Origin: Pseudonocardia hydrocarbonoxydans
GTDB lineage: Bacteria; Actinomycetota; Actinomycetes; Mycobacteriales; Pseudonocardiaceae
Direction of reading: 5' to 3'
Length of the DNA: 64,000 nt
Assembly (NCBI RefSeq): GCF_006539565.1
Contig: NZ_BJNG01000012.1
Coordinates: forward strand, 53,465 to 117,464
This document shows positions 25,278 through 34,230 of the stretch, one piece after another (position 1 is the first letter of the stretch; every line of letters begins with the position of its first letter). The notes under the pieces were generated by a model that saw nothing but the letters and a program-made list of their open reading frames with translations, was not told the DNA's origin and searched no databases. Position numbers and translations under genes: made by a program.

Positions 25278-26219
25278 GTGTTCGTCTACTCCCTGCCGAT
25301 GACCACCCGGTTCCGCGGGATCACCGTCCGGGAGGGCCTGCTGGTCGAGGGGCCCGCGGGGTGGGGCGACTTCTGCCCCTTCCCCGAGTACGACGACGCC
25401 GAGTCGCGGGCCTGGTACGACGCGGCGCACGAGGCGGCTTTCGACGGCTGGCCGGCGCCGGTCCGGTCGTCGGTGCCGGTGAACGCGATCGTCCCGGCCG
25501 TGCCGCCCGCCGTGGCCCACGCGATGGTGCGGGCGTCGGGCTGCGGCACGGCGAAGGTCAAGGTCGCCGACGCCCCGGGCTCGCTGCCCGAGGACCTCGC
25601 GCGCGTCGAGGCCGTCCGCGATGCGCTCGGGCCGGGCGGGCACGTGCGCGTCGACGCCAACGCCCGGTGGACCGTCGAGGAGGCCGTGACCGCGATCCGT
25701 GCCCTGGACCGCGCGGCCGGCGGGCTGCAGTACGTCGAGCAGCCGTGCGCGTCGCTGGAGGATCTCGCCGCGGTGCGCCGCCGGGTGGACGTGCGGATCG
25801 CCGCCGACGAGTCGATCCGCCGCGCCGAGGACCCGCTGCGCGTCGCCGTGGCGGGGGCGGCGGACGTCGCGGTGCTCAAGTGCGCCCCGCTGGGCGGGGT
25901 GCGCCGCGCGCTGGAGGTGGCGCAGGCGTGCGGTCTGCCGTGCGTGGTGTCCTCGGCGCTGGAGTCCGGCGTCGGCCTGGCCGCGGAGATCGCGCTGGCC
26001 GGGGCGCTGCCGTCGCTGGAGTTCGCGTGCGGGCTGGGGACGGGGGCGCTGCTGGCGGCCGACGTCGTGGACGACCCGCAGGCCCCGGTCGACGGGTTCC
26101 TCACCGTGCCCACCCGCGCCCCCGAACCCACCCGCCGCCACGAGGTGCCGGCGGACGCCGCCCGTACGCGGTGGTGGCTCGACCGTCTCGAGCGGATCCG
26201 GCCCGCCGCGCAGGCCTGA
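25278..26219 (+). CDS. menC: o-Succinylbenzoate synthase
   Basis: A 313-residue enolase-superfamily enzyme that dehydrates SHCHC to o-succinylbenzoate in menaquinone synthesis. The N-terminus VFVYSLPMTTRFRGITVREG and GPAGWGDFCPFPEYDD match the actinobacterial MenC type. The active site is intact: AKVKVAD with the catalytic lysines, VDANARW, YVEQPC and AADESIR with the metal ligands, and VLKCAPLGG with the second lysine. The GTG at 25278 is chosen because family homology begins there; a TTG at 25266 is an alternative. No other men gene is in the window. It follows the monooxygenase by five bases. Confidence 0.88.
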   Translation: MFVYSLPMTTRFRGITVREGLLVEGPAGWGDFCPFPEYDDAESRAWYDAAHEAAFDGWPAPVRSSVPVNAIVPAVPPAVAHAMVRASGCGTAKVKVADAPGSLPEDLARVEAVRDALGPGGHVRVDANARWTVEEAVTAIRALDRAAGGLQYVEQPCASLEDLAAVRRRVDVRIAADESIRRAEDPLRVAVAGAADVAVLKCAPLGGVRRALEVAQACGLPCVVSSALESGVGLAAEIALAGALPSLEFACGLGTGALLAADVVDDPQAPVDGFLTVPTRAPEPTRRHEVPADAARTRWWLDRLERIRPAAQA

Positions 26220-26322
26220 CCTGCCCCGGCCCGTCCTGCGCCGCCGTGGTCGCGCCGCCTCACCGCACGGGTCTGATCGCTGCCGCCCCCCGGGACCTCG
26301 GCCTCCCGGTCTCCTCCCGGCG

Positions 26323-26382
26323 CTCCTTTGCTCTGCACACCGATACGCAACGCGATGCGTATCGGTGTGCAGAGCAAAGGAG
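26323..26382. repeat. Perfect 27-bp inverted repeat (60-base palindrome)
   Basis: Bases 26323-26349 and 26356-26382 are exact inverted copies with no mismatch, separated by the six-base loop ACGCGA. The arms begin CTCCTTTGCTCTGC and end at GATACGCA. It lies between menC and the FAD oxidoreductase, both on the plus strand, in a gap of 222 bases; the rest of the gap is plain GC-rich sequence. It could terminate menC transcription as a U-tract-less hairpin, or be a copy of a dispersed palindromic element. Confidence 0.9.
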
Positions 26383-26441
26383 GGCGTCAGTGGGCCCCCC
26401 GCCGTCGGGCGGACGCACCGGCGGGCGCCTAGCGTGGCGAC

Positions 26442-27368
26442 GTGTCTGTGATCGTCGTGGGGGCCGGGATCGCCGGGATCGCGTGCGCGCGGGAGGTGGC
26501 GGCCGCGGGCCTGCCGGTGCGGGTGCTGGAGCGCTCGCGGGTCGTCGGCGGGCGGCTGGCGAGCCGGCGGCTGGCCGGGCGGCCGGTCGACCTGGGCGCG
26601 GCCTACTTCACCGTGCGCGACCCCGGTTTCGCCGCGGTCGTCCAGGGCTGGGAGGACGCCGGCCTGGTCCGGGAGTGGACCTCCGAGCCCGCCGTGCTGG
26701 GCGACGGGAGGCGCGGCTGCGCGCCGGGCCCCGTCCGCTACGCCGCACCGGGCGGGCTGCGCAGCCTGGTCGCCGACCTCGCCACCGGGCTCGACGTCCG
26801 CCTCGGGCACCGGGTGACGCGCGTCGGCCCGGGACCCGTCGTCGACGGCGAGCCCGCCGACACGGTCGTCCTCGCGATGCCCGACCCGCAGGCCGCGGCG
26901 CTGCTCGGCACGGCGTCGCCCGCCCCGGACTGGACGCCGGTGATCGCCGTCGCCGCGGCGTGGTCGCGGCGCCGCTGGAGCGAGCTGCCGGTCGCATTCG
27001 TCAACGACCATCCGGTGCTCACCCTCGTCGCCGACGACGGCGACCGCCGCGGCGACGGTGCACCGGTGCTGGTCGCCCACACCACCGCCGAGGTCGCGCG
27101 CGCCCACGACGAGGACCCCGACGCCGCCGTCCCGCTGGTCCTCGACGCGCTGGCCGGGCTGCTCGGCGTGTCGGTGGAGCCGGAGTGGACCTACGCCCAC
27201 CGCTGGCGCTACGCCTCGCCCGCACAGGACCGCGACGAGCCCTTCCACCTCGGTGACGACGGCATCGCCCTCGCCGGCGACGGCTGGGGGAAGGCCCGGG
27301 TGGAGACGGCCTGGCGGTCCGGCACGCTCCTCGGGCGCGCCCTCGCCACCCGCGTGGGCGCGGGTTAG
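26442..27368 (+). CDS. FAD-dependent amine-oxidase/renalase-like oxidoreductase
   Basis: A 308-residue flavoprotein beginning VSVIVVGAGIAGIACAREVA, a Rossmann FAD-binding motif, followed by RVLERSRVVGGRLASRRL and DLGAAYFTVRDPGF, which are typical of NAD(P)/FAD proteins related to renalase. The C-terminal FAD contact region is DDGIALAGDGWGKARVETAW. GTG start at 26442 with little space after the preceding palindrome. Renalase-like enzymes oxidise aberrant NAD(P)H isomers or amines; the exact substrate here is unknown. It is followed 10 bases later by the FAD-linked oxidase. Confidence 0.8.
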   Translation: MSVIVVGAGIAGIACAREVAAAGLPVRVLERSRVVGGRLASRRLAGRPVDLGAAYFTVRDPGFAAVVQGWEDAGLVREWTSEPAVLGDGRRGCAPGPVRYAAPGGLRSLVADLATGLDVRLGHRVTRVGPGPVVDGEPADTVVLAMPDPQAAALLGTASPAPDWTPVIAVAAAWSRRRWSELPVAFVNDHPVLTLVADDGDRRGDGAPVLVAHTTAEVARAHDEDPDAAVPLVLDALAGLLGVSVEPEWTYAHRWRYASPAQDRDEPFHLGDDGIALAGDGWGKARVETAWRSGTLLGRALATRVGAG

Positions 27369-27378
27369 CGTCGTGGTC

Positions 27379-28758
27379 ATGTCGCCCCTGCCCCCGGCGC
27401 TGGCGGCGGCCCTGCCGCGGCAGCACCTGCTCACCGACCCCGCCACCGTCGCGCCCTACCGGCACGACGAGGCGGAGTGGGCGCCGTACGGCACCCCGCT
27501 GGCCGTCGCCCGGCCCTCGACGACCGCCGAGGTGGCCGCGATCGTCAGCGCCTGCGCGGACCACCGGATCCCCGTGGTGACGCGCGGGGCGGGCACCGGG
27601 CTCTCCGGCGGAGCGAACGCCGTCGACGGGTGCGTGGTCCTGTCGACCGAGCGGATGCGCGACATCGTCGAGATCGACCCCGCGGAACGGCTCGCGGTCG
27701 TCCAGCCCGGCGTCGTCAACGACGACCTGCGCGCGGCCGCGGCGAAGGAGGGGCTGTGGTACCCACCGGACCCGGCCAGCGCGCCCTGGTCGACGATCGG
27801 CGGCAACGTCGCGACCAACGCGGGCGGGCTGTGCTGCGTCAAGTACGGGGTGACGCGCGACTACGTGCTCGCGCTGGAGGTCGTGCTGGCCGACGGGCAG
27901 GTCGTGCGGCTCGGGCGGCGCACGGCCAAGGGCGTCGTCGGCTACGACCTGGCGGGGCTGATGGTCGGCTCGGAGGGCACGCTCGGCGTCGTCACCGAGG
28001 TGACGGTGAAGCTGCGGCCCGCCCGCACCACCGCCCCGCGCACCGTCGTCGGCTTCTTCGACTCGCTGCCCGCGGCGGGTGACGCGATCGCGCGGGTGAC
28101 GGCGGCCGGTCTGCAGCCGGCGATCTTCGAGCTGGTCGACCGGGTGTGCCTGCAGGCGGTGAACGACTGGAAGCGGGCCGGGCTGCCGACGGGCGCGGCG
28201 GCGCTGCTGCTCGCCCAGACCGACCTCCCCGAACCCGCCGCCGAGTACGAGGCCGAGCAGATCCACGCCGCGTTCCTGGCCGCCGGGGCGAGCGAGGCGA
28301 TGCTGTCCACCGACCCCGTCGAGGCCGAGGCGCTGTTCGACGCCCGGCGCCTGGCCTACCCCGCCCTGGAGCAGCTCGGCCAGGCCATGCTCACCGAGGA
28401 CGTCTGCCTCCCGCGCGGCCGGATCGCGCAGATGCTGGCGAGGATCGAGCAGATCGCGGCGCAGCGCGACGTCGTGATCGCCACCGTCGCCCATGCCGGT
28501 GACGGCAACCTGCACCCGCTGATGCTCACCCCGCACGGCGACGACGCGGCCCGCGTCCGCACCCAGGCCGCCTTCGACGACATCGTCGACGCAGCGCTCG
28601 ACCTCGGCGGCACCGTCACCGGCGAGCACGGCGTCGGGCTGCTCAAGCGCGACGGGGCGCTGCGCGAGCTCGGGCCGACGGTCGTCGCGATGCACCGCGC
28701 CGTCAAGGCGGCCCTGGATCCGCACGGGATCCTCAACCCGGGCAAGGTGATCGCGTGA
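27379..28758 (+). CDS. FAD-linked oxidase (GlcD/D-lactate dehydrogenase-like)
   Basis: A 459-residue member of the FAD-binding type 4 (PCMH/VAO) family. The FAD-binding half carries VVTRGAGTGLSGGANAVDG and WSTIGGNVATNAGGLCCVKYG; the C-terminal half has the cap domain and the typical AHAGDGNLHPLM with GTVTGEHGVGLLKRD. Such enzymes oxidise 2-hydroxy acids like glycolate or D-lactate at the membrane or pass electrons to a quinone. ATG at 27379 is chosen. The stop overlaps the GTG of the acyl-CoA ligase (GTGA), so the two act in one operon. Confidence 0.9.
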   Translation: MSPLPPALAAALPRQHLLTDPATVAPYRHDEAEWAPYGTPLAVARPSTTAEVAAIVSACADHRIPVVTRGAGTGLSGGANAVDGCVVLSTERMRDIVEIDPAERLAVVQPGVVNDDLRAAAAKEGLWYPPDPASAPWSTIGGNVATNAGGLCCVKYGVTRDYVLALEVVLADGQVVRLGRRTAKGVVGYDLAGLMVGSEGTLGVVTEVTVKLRPARTTAPRTVVGFFDSLPAAGDAIARVTAAGLQPAIFELVDRVCLQAVNDWKRAGLPTGAAALLLAQTDLPEPAAEYEAEQIHAAFLAAGASEAMLSTDPVEAEALFDARRLAYPALEQLGQAMLTEDVCLPRGRIAQMLARIEQIAAQRDVVIATVAHAGDGNLHPLMLTPHGDDAARVRTQAAFDDIVDAALDLGGTVTGEHGVGLLKRDGALRELGPTVVAMHRAVKAALDPHGILNPGKVIA

Positions 28759-30164
28759 CCCTGCTCCCCACCCTGCTCGACCCGTCCGACCGACCCGCCC
28801 TGCGCGCGGGGGAGGACGCCCTGACCCACGCCGAGCTGGCGTGCGTCGCCGACGCGCTGTCCGAGCGGATCCGGGCGACCGGCGCGAAGCGGATCGCGGT
28901 GCACGCGGTGCCCGGGATCCACACGGCCGTCGCGGTGGCCTCGGCCGTGCTCGCCGGGGTGCCCGCGGTGCCCGTCAACCCGAGGCTGGGGGAGCGCGAG
29001 CTGGCCCACGTGCTGGGCGACTCCGGGCCCGGCGCGGTGCTCGCCGCCCCGGGTGCCGACCTGCCCGGCGGGCTCGCCGACCTCCCGCGGATCGACGTCG
29101 AGCTGGGCAGCACCGGCGGCGGAGCGCCCCCACGCGACCCAGGCCCGGCCGCGCCCGCGCTGGTCGTCTACACCTCGGGGACGACCGGCCCGCCCAAGGG
29201 CGCGGTGCTCTCCCGCGGCGCCGTCGCGGCCAACCTCGACGCGCTCGCCGACGCCTGGTCCTGGACCGGCGACGACGTGCTGGTCCACGCGCTGCCGCTG
29301 TTCCACGTGCACGGCCTCGTGCTGGGGGTGCTCGGCCCGCTGCGCCGCGGCGGGGCGCTGCACCACCTTCCCGCCCTGGACGCCGCCGCGCTCGCCGCCG
29401 CCGTCGACGACGGGGCAACGATGGTGTTCGGCGTGCCGACGCAGTACCACCGGCTCGCCGACCAGCTCGGTCCCGATCCGGACGCCGCACGCCGGATCGG
29501 CCGCGCCCGGCTGCTGGTCTCGGGCTCCGCGGCGCTCACCGCCGTCGACCACGCCCGGCTGCGCGCCGCCACCGGCCTCGCGGTCCGCGAGCGCTACGGG
29601 CTCACCGAGTCGCTGATCCTCACCGCCGCCCGCGCCGACGAGGAGCCCGAGCCCGGCACCGTCGGCAGGCCGCTGGCCGGCACCGAGGTGCGGCTGGACC
29701 CCGTCGAGGGCGACCCGGAGCTGGGCACCGTGCACGCCCGCGGCCCCGGCCTGTTCGACGGCTACCTGGGCCGCGACGGCGGCATCGGCGCCGACGGCTG
29801 GTTCGCCACCGGCGACATCGGCCGCTGGACGGAGTCGGGCGCGCTCGCCCTCGTCGGGCGCCAGGCCACCGACCTGATCAAGTCCGGCGGCTACAAGATC
29901 GGGGCGGGGGAGATCGAGAACGCCCTGCTGGAGCACGCGGGCGTCGCGGAGGCGGCGGTGTTCGGCGTCGCCGACGACGACCTGGGCGAGCGGGTCGTGG
30001 CCGTCGTCGTCGCCGCGGGGCCCCCGCCCGCGGAGCGGGAGCTGATCGACCACGTCGCCGCGCAGCTCGCCCCGCACAAACGGCCGCGCGAGGTGCGGTT
30101 CGTCGACGCGCTGCCGCGCAACGACATGGGCAAGGTGCTCAAGGCCCGTTTACGCGAGGGCTGA
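28755..30164 (+). CDS. Acyl-CoA synthetase (FadD36/malonyl-CoA-synthetase-like)
   Basis: A 469-residue ANL ligase, shorter than fatty acyl-CoA ligases and similar in size to mycobacterial FadD36 and to MatB. Motifs: VYTSGTTGPPKGAVLSRG (P-loop), ALPLFHVHGL, RERYGLTESLI, FATGDIGRWTESGALALVG and the C-terminal catalytic-lysine region LPRNDMGKVLKARL. It would form an acyl-CoA from a short or dicarboxylic acid, ATP and CoA. Start is GTG overlapping the preceding oxidase stop. With the oxidase it may convert a hydroxy acid to an acyl-CoA; that is inference. Confidence 0.88.
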   Translation: MTLLPTLLDPSDRPALRAGEDALTHAELACVADALSERIRATGAKRIAVHAVPGIHTAVAVASAVLAGVPAVPVNPRLGERELAHVLGDSGPGAVLAAPGADLPGGLADLPRIDVELGSTGGGAPPRDPGPAAPALVVYTSGTTGPPKGAVLSRGAVAANLDALADAWSWTGDDVLVHALPLFHVHGLVLGVLGPLRRGGALHHLPALDAAALAAAVDDGATMVFGVPTQYHRLADQLGPDPDAARRIGRARLLVSGSAALTAVDHARLRAATGLAVRERYGLTESLILTAARADEEPEPGTVGRPLAGTEVRLDPVEGDPELGTVHARGPGLFDGYLGRDGGIGADGWFATGDIGRWTESGALALVGRQATDLIKSGGYKIGAGEIENALLEHAGVAEAAVFGVADDDLGERVVAVVVAAGPPPAERELIDHVAAQLAPHKRPREVRFVDALPRNDMGKVLKARLREG

Positions 30165-30183
30165 TCCCGGGAATCCCGACGGA

Positions 30184-31647
30184 ATGCCCGACACCACGAA
30201 ACGGTCCACCAGCCTGCACCTCCGCGGCGCCGCCGAGGCCGGGACGCCCCGGCTGGCCGGCCTCCCGGGGGTGCACCGGGAGGAGCCGTCGCCGGTGGAG
30301 GTGCTCGAGGTCGAGCGCTACGACACCGACGACCTGCGGCTCGCCGCGGCCGGGATCACGCTCGCCCTGCACCGCGGCGGCGGTCCGGCCCACTGGCGCC
30401 TCGACCTGCCCGACGGCGATGACGACGAGCACCTGCGCGTGCCCGTGGGGGCCGACGTGGCCGAGCCCGCCCCGGTCCCCGCGGAGATCGACGAGCTGAC
30501 CCGCGGCGCCGCCCGCGGTCGCGCCGTGCGTCCCGTCGGCCGGGTGCGGACGACCCGGACGGTCACCCGGCTGCTCGCCGCGGACGGCACGGCCGTCGCC
30601 GAGGTGACCCACGACCACGTCTCCGTGGCCACGCTGGGCCGCTCCACCGACGTCGTCACCTGGACCGAGGCCACGCTGGACGGCGCGCCCGGCGCACCGG
30701 AGGAGCTCACGGCCCGCCTGCTCGAGGCCGGGCTGACCCCGGCCCCGCCCGGCGCCGCGGCCGCGCTGGACCGGTTGCTGCGCCCGGCCCGCCCCCGTCG
30801 GGTACGGGGTGGGAAGAAGGGCTCGGCCGGCGCCGCGCTGATGGCCTACGTCGCCGCCCAGGCCGACCGCATCGCGGCCGAGGACCTGCGCGTCCGCCGC
30901 GACGAGCCCGACGCCGTGCACCAGCTCCGCGTCGCCGCGCGCCGGATGCGCAGCGCCCTGCAGGCCTTCCGCCCGCTGCTCGACGTCCGCCGCACCGAAC
31001 CCGTCGTCGACGCGCTGCGCGTGTTCGGCCAGGCCCTCGCGCCCGCCCGCGACGCCGAGGTGCTGCGCGAGCGGGTGCTCACCGGTCTGGCCGACCTCCC
31101 GCCGGAGCTGCGGCTGGGGCACGCCGAGGCGTTCACGACGCGGCACTTCGCCCGCGTCGAGGCCGAGGCCCGCGCCGCCGTCCTCACCGAGCTCGACGGC
31201 GACCGCTACGCCGCCCTACGCGCGGCCCTCGACGCGCTGCTCGACGAGCCGCCGGTCACGAAGCGGGCGCGCGGGGCGTCGGGGATGCGGAAGGGCGTGG
31301 CGCGGGCGGAGAAGCGGCTCGCGAAGGCCGTCGACGCCGCGGTGCGGCCCGGGCCGGAGCAGACCGAGGCCGTCCACGCCGCGCGCAAGGCCGGCAAGCG
31401 CCTGCGCTACGCGACCGAGGTCGCCGGGACGAAGGACAAGCAGCTCAAGCGGCTGCAGAAGGCGCTGGGCGAGCACCAGGACGCGGTGGTCGCCCGCGGG
31501 GCGCTGCGGGAGCTGGGCGCCGCGGCGCACGCGAGCGGCGAGAACGGGTTCAGCTTCGGCGTGCTGCTGGGCCGCGACGTCGAGCGCGCGGCGCGGATCG
31601 AGCGCGACCTGCCGCGGCTGTGGGCGGCGGCGCGGCGGCGGACGTAG
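30184..31647 (+). CDS. CYTH-CHAD domain protein
   Basis: A 487-residue protein with an N-terminal CYTH (triphosphate-tunnel) domain, about residues 1-200, containing paired acidic/basic strands such as EVLEVERYDTDDLRLAAAGI and RVRTTRTVTRLLA. A C-terminal CHAD helical domain, about 215-485, has the conserved histidines and arginines in AVHQLRVAARRMRSALQAF and AVHAARKAGKRLRYATEV. CHAD domains bind inorganic polyphosphate; CYTH domains bind or hydrolyse triphosphates. It is cytosolic and likely associated with polyphosphate granules. It starts 20 bases after the acyl-CoA ligase and is followed by the PHP gene after 15 bases. Confidence 0.92.
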   Translation: MPDTTKRSTSLHLRGAAEAGTPRLAGLPGVHREEPSPVEVLEVERYDTDDLRLAAAGITLALHRGGGPAHWRLDLPDGDDDEHLRVPVGADVAEPAPVPAEIDELTRGAARGRAVRPVGRVRTTRTVTRLLAADGTAVAEVTHDHVSVATLGRSTDVVTWTEATLDGAPGAPEELTARLLEAGLTPAPPGAAAALDRLLRPARPRRVRGGKKGSAGAALMAYVAAQADRIAAEDLRVRRDEPDAVHQLRVAARRMRSALQAFRPLLDVRRTEPVVDALRVFGQALAPARDAEVLRERVLTGLADLPPELRLGHAEAFTTRHFARVEAEARAAVLTELDGDRYAALRAALDALLDEPPVTKRARGASGMRKGVARAEKRLAKAVDAAVRPGPEQTEAVHAARKAGKRLRYATEVAGTKDKQLKRLQKALGEHQDAVVARGALRELGAAAHASGENGFSFGVLLGRDVERAARIERDLPRLWAAARRRT

Positions 31648-31662
31648 GGCAGGATCGCCCGC

Positions 31663-32685
31663 GTGAGCGACGACCGCGACCCCGTGGCCGACCTGCGCCG
31701 GGTGGCCTTCCTGCTGGAGCGTGCGCACGAGTCGACCTATCGCGTCCGTGCCTTCCGCACCGCCGCCGCCGTGTTGGCGAGGCAGCCGCGCGAGGAGCTG
31801 ACGCGGCTGGCGCTGTCCGGTGAGCTGGTGCGGCTCAAGGGGGTCGGGGAGGTCACGGCGCGGTGCGTCGTCGAGTCGCTGACCGGCGAGGAGCCGGTGT
31901 ACCTGCGCCGCCTGGAGGCGACGGAAGCCACGCCTCTCGACGAGGCCGCCCAGGCGCTCAAGGACGCGCTGCGCGGGGACTGCCACAGCCACACCGACGC
32001 CTCCGACGGCGGGTCGCCGCTGCGCGAGATGGTGGAGACGGCCCGCTCGCTCGGGCACTCCTACCTCGTCGTCACCGACCACTCGCCGCGGCTGACCGTC
32101 GCCAACGGTCTGTCCCCGCAACGCCTGCGCGCCCAGCTGGAGGAGATCGGCGAGCTCAACGCCGAGCTGACGGACTTCCGCGTCCTGACCGGCATCGAGG
32201 TCGACATCCTCGACGACGGAGCGCTCGACCAGGAACCGGAGCTGCTCGACCAGCTCGATCTCGTCGTCGCCAGCGTCCACTCCAAGCTCCGGATGCCGCG
32301 GGCGGAGATGACCGAGCGGATGCTGACCGCCGTCGCCAACCCGCTCGTCGACGTCCTCGGGCACTGCACGGGGCGGATGGTGACGGGCAACCGCAAGCGC
32401 CCGGAGTCGGAGTTCGACGCCGACCGGGTGTTCGCCGCGTGCGCGGAGTACGGCGTGGCGGTGGAGGTGAACTCCCGCCCCGAACGCCTCGACCCCCCGA
32501 AGCGCCTGCTGCGCCTGGCGGTGGAGGCCGGGTGCGAGTTCACCATCGACACCGACGCCCACGCCCCCGGCCAGCTCGACTGGCTCGGCAACGGCTGCGA
32601 GCGGGCCGTCGCCTGCGCCGTGCCGCCCGACCGGGTCCTCAACACCTGGCCGGTGGACCGCCTCCTGGACCGCACCCGGTCCTGA
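31663..32685 (+). CDS. PHP-domain phosphoesterase with helix-hairpin-helix N-terminus
   Basis: A 340-residue protein. The first 100 residues resemble the DNA-polymerase-X helix-hairpin-helix region (YRVRAFRTAAAVLARQPREE, then LVRLKGVGEVTARCVVESL). The rest is a PHP phosphoesterase domain with metal ligands in GDCHSHTDASDGGS, VTDHSPRL, LTGIEVDI, ASVHSKL, LGHCTGR and IDTDAHAPGQL. It is like the C-terminal half of bacterial PolX but has no polymerase palm, so it is a stand-alone nuclease or phosphatase. GTG start at 31663. A terminator hairpin covers its stop codon. Confidence 0.88.
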   Translation: MSDDRDPVADLRRVAFLLERAHESTYRVRAFRTAAAVLARQPREELTRLALSGELVRLKGVGEVTARCVVESLTGEEPVYLRRLEATEATPLDEAAQALKDALRGDCHSHTDASDGGSPLREMVETARSLGHSYLVVTDHSPRLTVANGLSPQRLRAQLEEIGELNAELTDFRVLTGIEVDILDDGALDQEPELLDQLDLVVASVHSKLRMPRAEMTERMLTAVANPLVDVLGHCTGRMVTGNRKRPESEFDADRVFAACAEYGVAVEVNSRPERLDPPKRLLRLAVEAGCEFTIDTDAHAPGQLDWLGNGCERAVACAVPPDRVLNTWPVDRLLDRTRS

Positions 32686-32703
32686 CCCGACCCGCGGGTC
32701 AGG
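32681..32703. terminator. Bidirectional terminator hairpin over convergent stops
   Basis: CCTGACCCG (32681-32689) and CGGGTCAGG (32695-32703) form a perfect 9-bp stem with a five-base loop. The TGA of the PHP gene and the TGA of the convergent cupin gene both lie inside the stem. It can act on both strands; no T-run is present. Confidence 0.7.
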
Positions 32704-33085
32704 CCAGGTCGAAGTCGGCGAAGTCGAAGCCGGGGGAGACCACGCAGCTCACCAGCGCCGGAGCGGGCCCGAGCAGGCGGGCCGACTGCCAGACGCCGGC
32801 GGGGACCGTCCACTGCGGGGCGGTCGCGTCGAGGACGGTGCGGGTGCCGGGCGGGTCGCCCGTCGTCAGCTCGACGGCCGATCCGGAGTGCCACAGCCAC
32901 AGCTCGGCGGAGGCGACCCGGTGCCGGGCCGAGACCGCGTCGAGCAGGTAGAGGATCGCGGTGGCGCTGGGGCGGGGGCCGCGCGGTGTGTCCACCGTGA
33001 CAGGGGAGGTCCAGGTGCGCCGGTACCAGCCCCCCTCGGGGTGCGGTGCGAGGTCGTGAGCTGCGGCTTCCCGGGGGATCGGCAC
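32699..33085 (-). CDS. Cupin protein (DUF985)
   Basis: A 128-residue single-domain cupin of the DUF985 type. The signature HPEGGWYRRTW is near the N-terminus, followed by ATAILYLLDAVSARHRVASAE with the usual strand spacing, then ELWLWHSG and VSPGFDFADFDLA at the end. DUF985 proteins may epimerise or bind a small sugar-like ligand; function is not established. I use the GTG at 33085 because the family signature starts soon after; a GTG at 33163 would add 26 residues of low similarity. It is the last gene on this strand before the terminator hairpin. Confidence 0.8.
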   Translation of the reverse strand: MPIPREAAAHDLAPHPEGGWYRRTWTSPVTVDTPRGPRPSATAILYLLDAVSARHRVASAELWLWHSGSAVELTTGDPPGTRTVLDATAPQWTVPAGVWQSARLLGPAPALVSCVVSPGFDFADFDLA

Positions 33086-33202
33086 CCGTCGATACTGACG
33101 CAACGCGACGCGCCGACCCGATGGAGGGCCGCCCGAACCGGTGTCACCGCTGGCGCCGGACACCCTGCGCGGTCGATGATCGTGTCGGCCTTACGGCGGG
33201 CC

Positions 33203-33253
33203 CGTGGGTGGGGCGGCGGCGAAAAGATCTGGGGCGTCGTCACCCCACCCACG
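33203..33253 (-). repeat. Inverted repeat with 29-base loop downstream of pfkB-type gene
   Basis: CGTGGGTGGGG (33203-33213) and CCCCACCCACG (33243-33253) are exact inverted copies separated by 29 bases. The site lies 21 bases past the stop of the PfkB gene on the minus strand, in the gap before the cupin gene. It may be a terminator or a protein-binding site; no T-run is visible. Confidence 0.5.
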
Positions 33254-33273
33254 TCTACCGGTGCTCCTGCGCC

Positions 33274-34230
33274 TCATCGGGCCAGCTCGGCCGCGGTCGG
33301 CGGGTCCGCCCCGCGGCGGGAGCAGGTGATCGCCGCGGCCCGGGCCGCGTGGTCGAGCAGGGCGTCGAGCGTGGCCGCGTCGAGGGTGCGCAGGTCGTCG
33401 CGGCGCGCGGCGCCGAGCAGCCCGCGGTCGTACAGCCCGGCGAGCAGCGCGGCGGAGAACGTGTCGCCCGCCCCCACGGTGTCGACGACGGTGACCGGCA
33501 CGCCCGGCCGCCGCGTCCGCACGCCGTCCGCGGTGCCGGCCAGCACGCCGTCGCCGCCCAGGGTGACGGCGACGACCGCGGGCCCGCGCGCGAGCCAGTC
33601 CTCCAGCGCCGCCTCCGGGGCGAGGCCGAGCCACTCCAGGTCCTCGGAGCTGACCTTGACGACGTCGGCCACGGCGAGCAGGTCGTGCACCCCGGCCAGG
33701 ACGCCTGCCGGGTCGCCCATCAGAAGGGGACGGCAGTTCGGGTCGTAGCTGACGGTGGCGGTGGCCGCGGCCCGTGCCAGCAGGGCGCGCAGCGGGGTGG
33801 CCCCGGGCTCGGTGGTCAGCGCCAGCGAGCCGGAGTGCACCGCCACGACGGGGCCGTCGAGGGCGTGCGCGAGCTCGCCCGCGGTCCACTGCCAGTCGGC
33901 GGTGCCGTCGACGCGGAAGTCGTAGCTCGGCACCCCGTCGTCGTCGACGGTGACCAGCGCCATCGACGTCTGCTCGACGGCGGGCACGGTGTGGTCGAGC
34001 GCGACGCCGTTGCCGGCGAGGTGGGCGCGCATCCGGCGGCCGAGCGGGTCGTCGGCCAGGCGGGCCAGCATCCGCGCGGGGACGCCGAGCCGGGCCAGCC
34101 CGACGGCGACGTTGGCCGGGCTCCCGCCGGGGGCGATCTCCAGGTAGTCACCGACCGGGGCGGGCACGAGGTCGACCAGCGCCTCGCCCGCGACGGCGAC
34201 GACGCCGCCGGTGACGATCGGGCTAGCCAC
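33274..34230 (-). CDS. PfkB-family carbohydrate kinase (fructokinase-like)
   Basis: A 318-residue ribokinase-fold sugar kinase. The N-terminal region VASPIVTGGVVAVAGEALVD leads into APGGSPANVAVGLARLGVPA, the first PfkB signature; the C-terminal signature VDTVGAGDTFSAALLAGLY contains the catalytic Asp and the anion hole. It would phosphorylate fructose or a related sugar with ATP in the cytosol. The GTG at 34230 overlaps the stop of the upstream SRPBCC gene by eight bases, so they share a transcript. The debranching-like enzyme on the other side also points to carbohydrate metabolism. Confidence 0.9.
   Translation of the reverse strand: MASPIVTGGVVAVAGEALVDLVPAPVGDYLEIAPGGSPANVAVGLARLGVPARMLARLADDPLGRRMRAHLAGNGVALDHTVPAVEQTSMALVTVDDDGVPSYDFRVDGTADWQWTAGELAHALDGPVVAVHSGSLALTTEPGATPLRALLARAAATATVSYDPNCRPLLMGDPAGVLAGVHDLLAVADVVKVSSEDLEWLGLAPEAALEDWLARGPAVVAVTLGGDGVLAGTADGVRTRRPGVPVTVVDTVGAGDTFSAALLAGLYDRGLLGAARRDDLRTLDAATLDALLDHAARAAAITCSRRGADPPTAAELAR

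Noticed and set aside
33203..33253. Insertion-sequence end
   Set aside because: The inverted arms are 11 bp with a 29-base loop and no transposase or target duplication.
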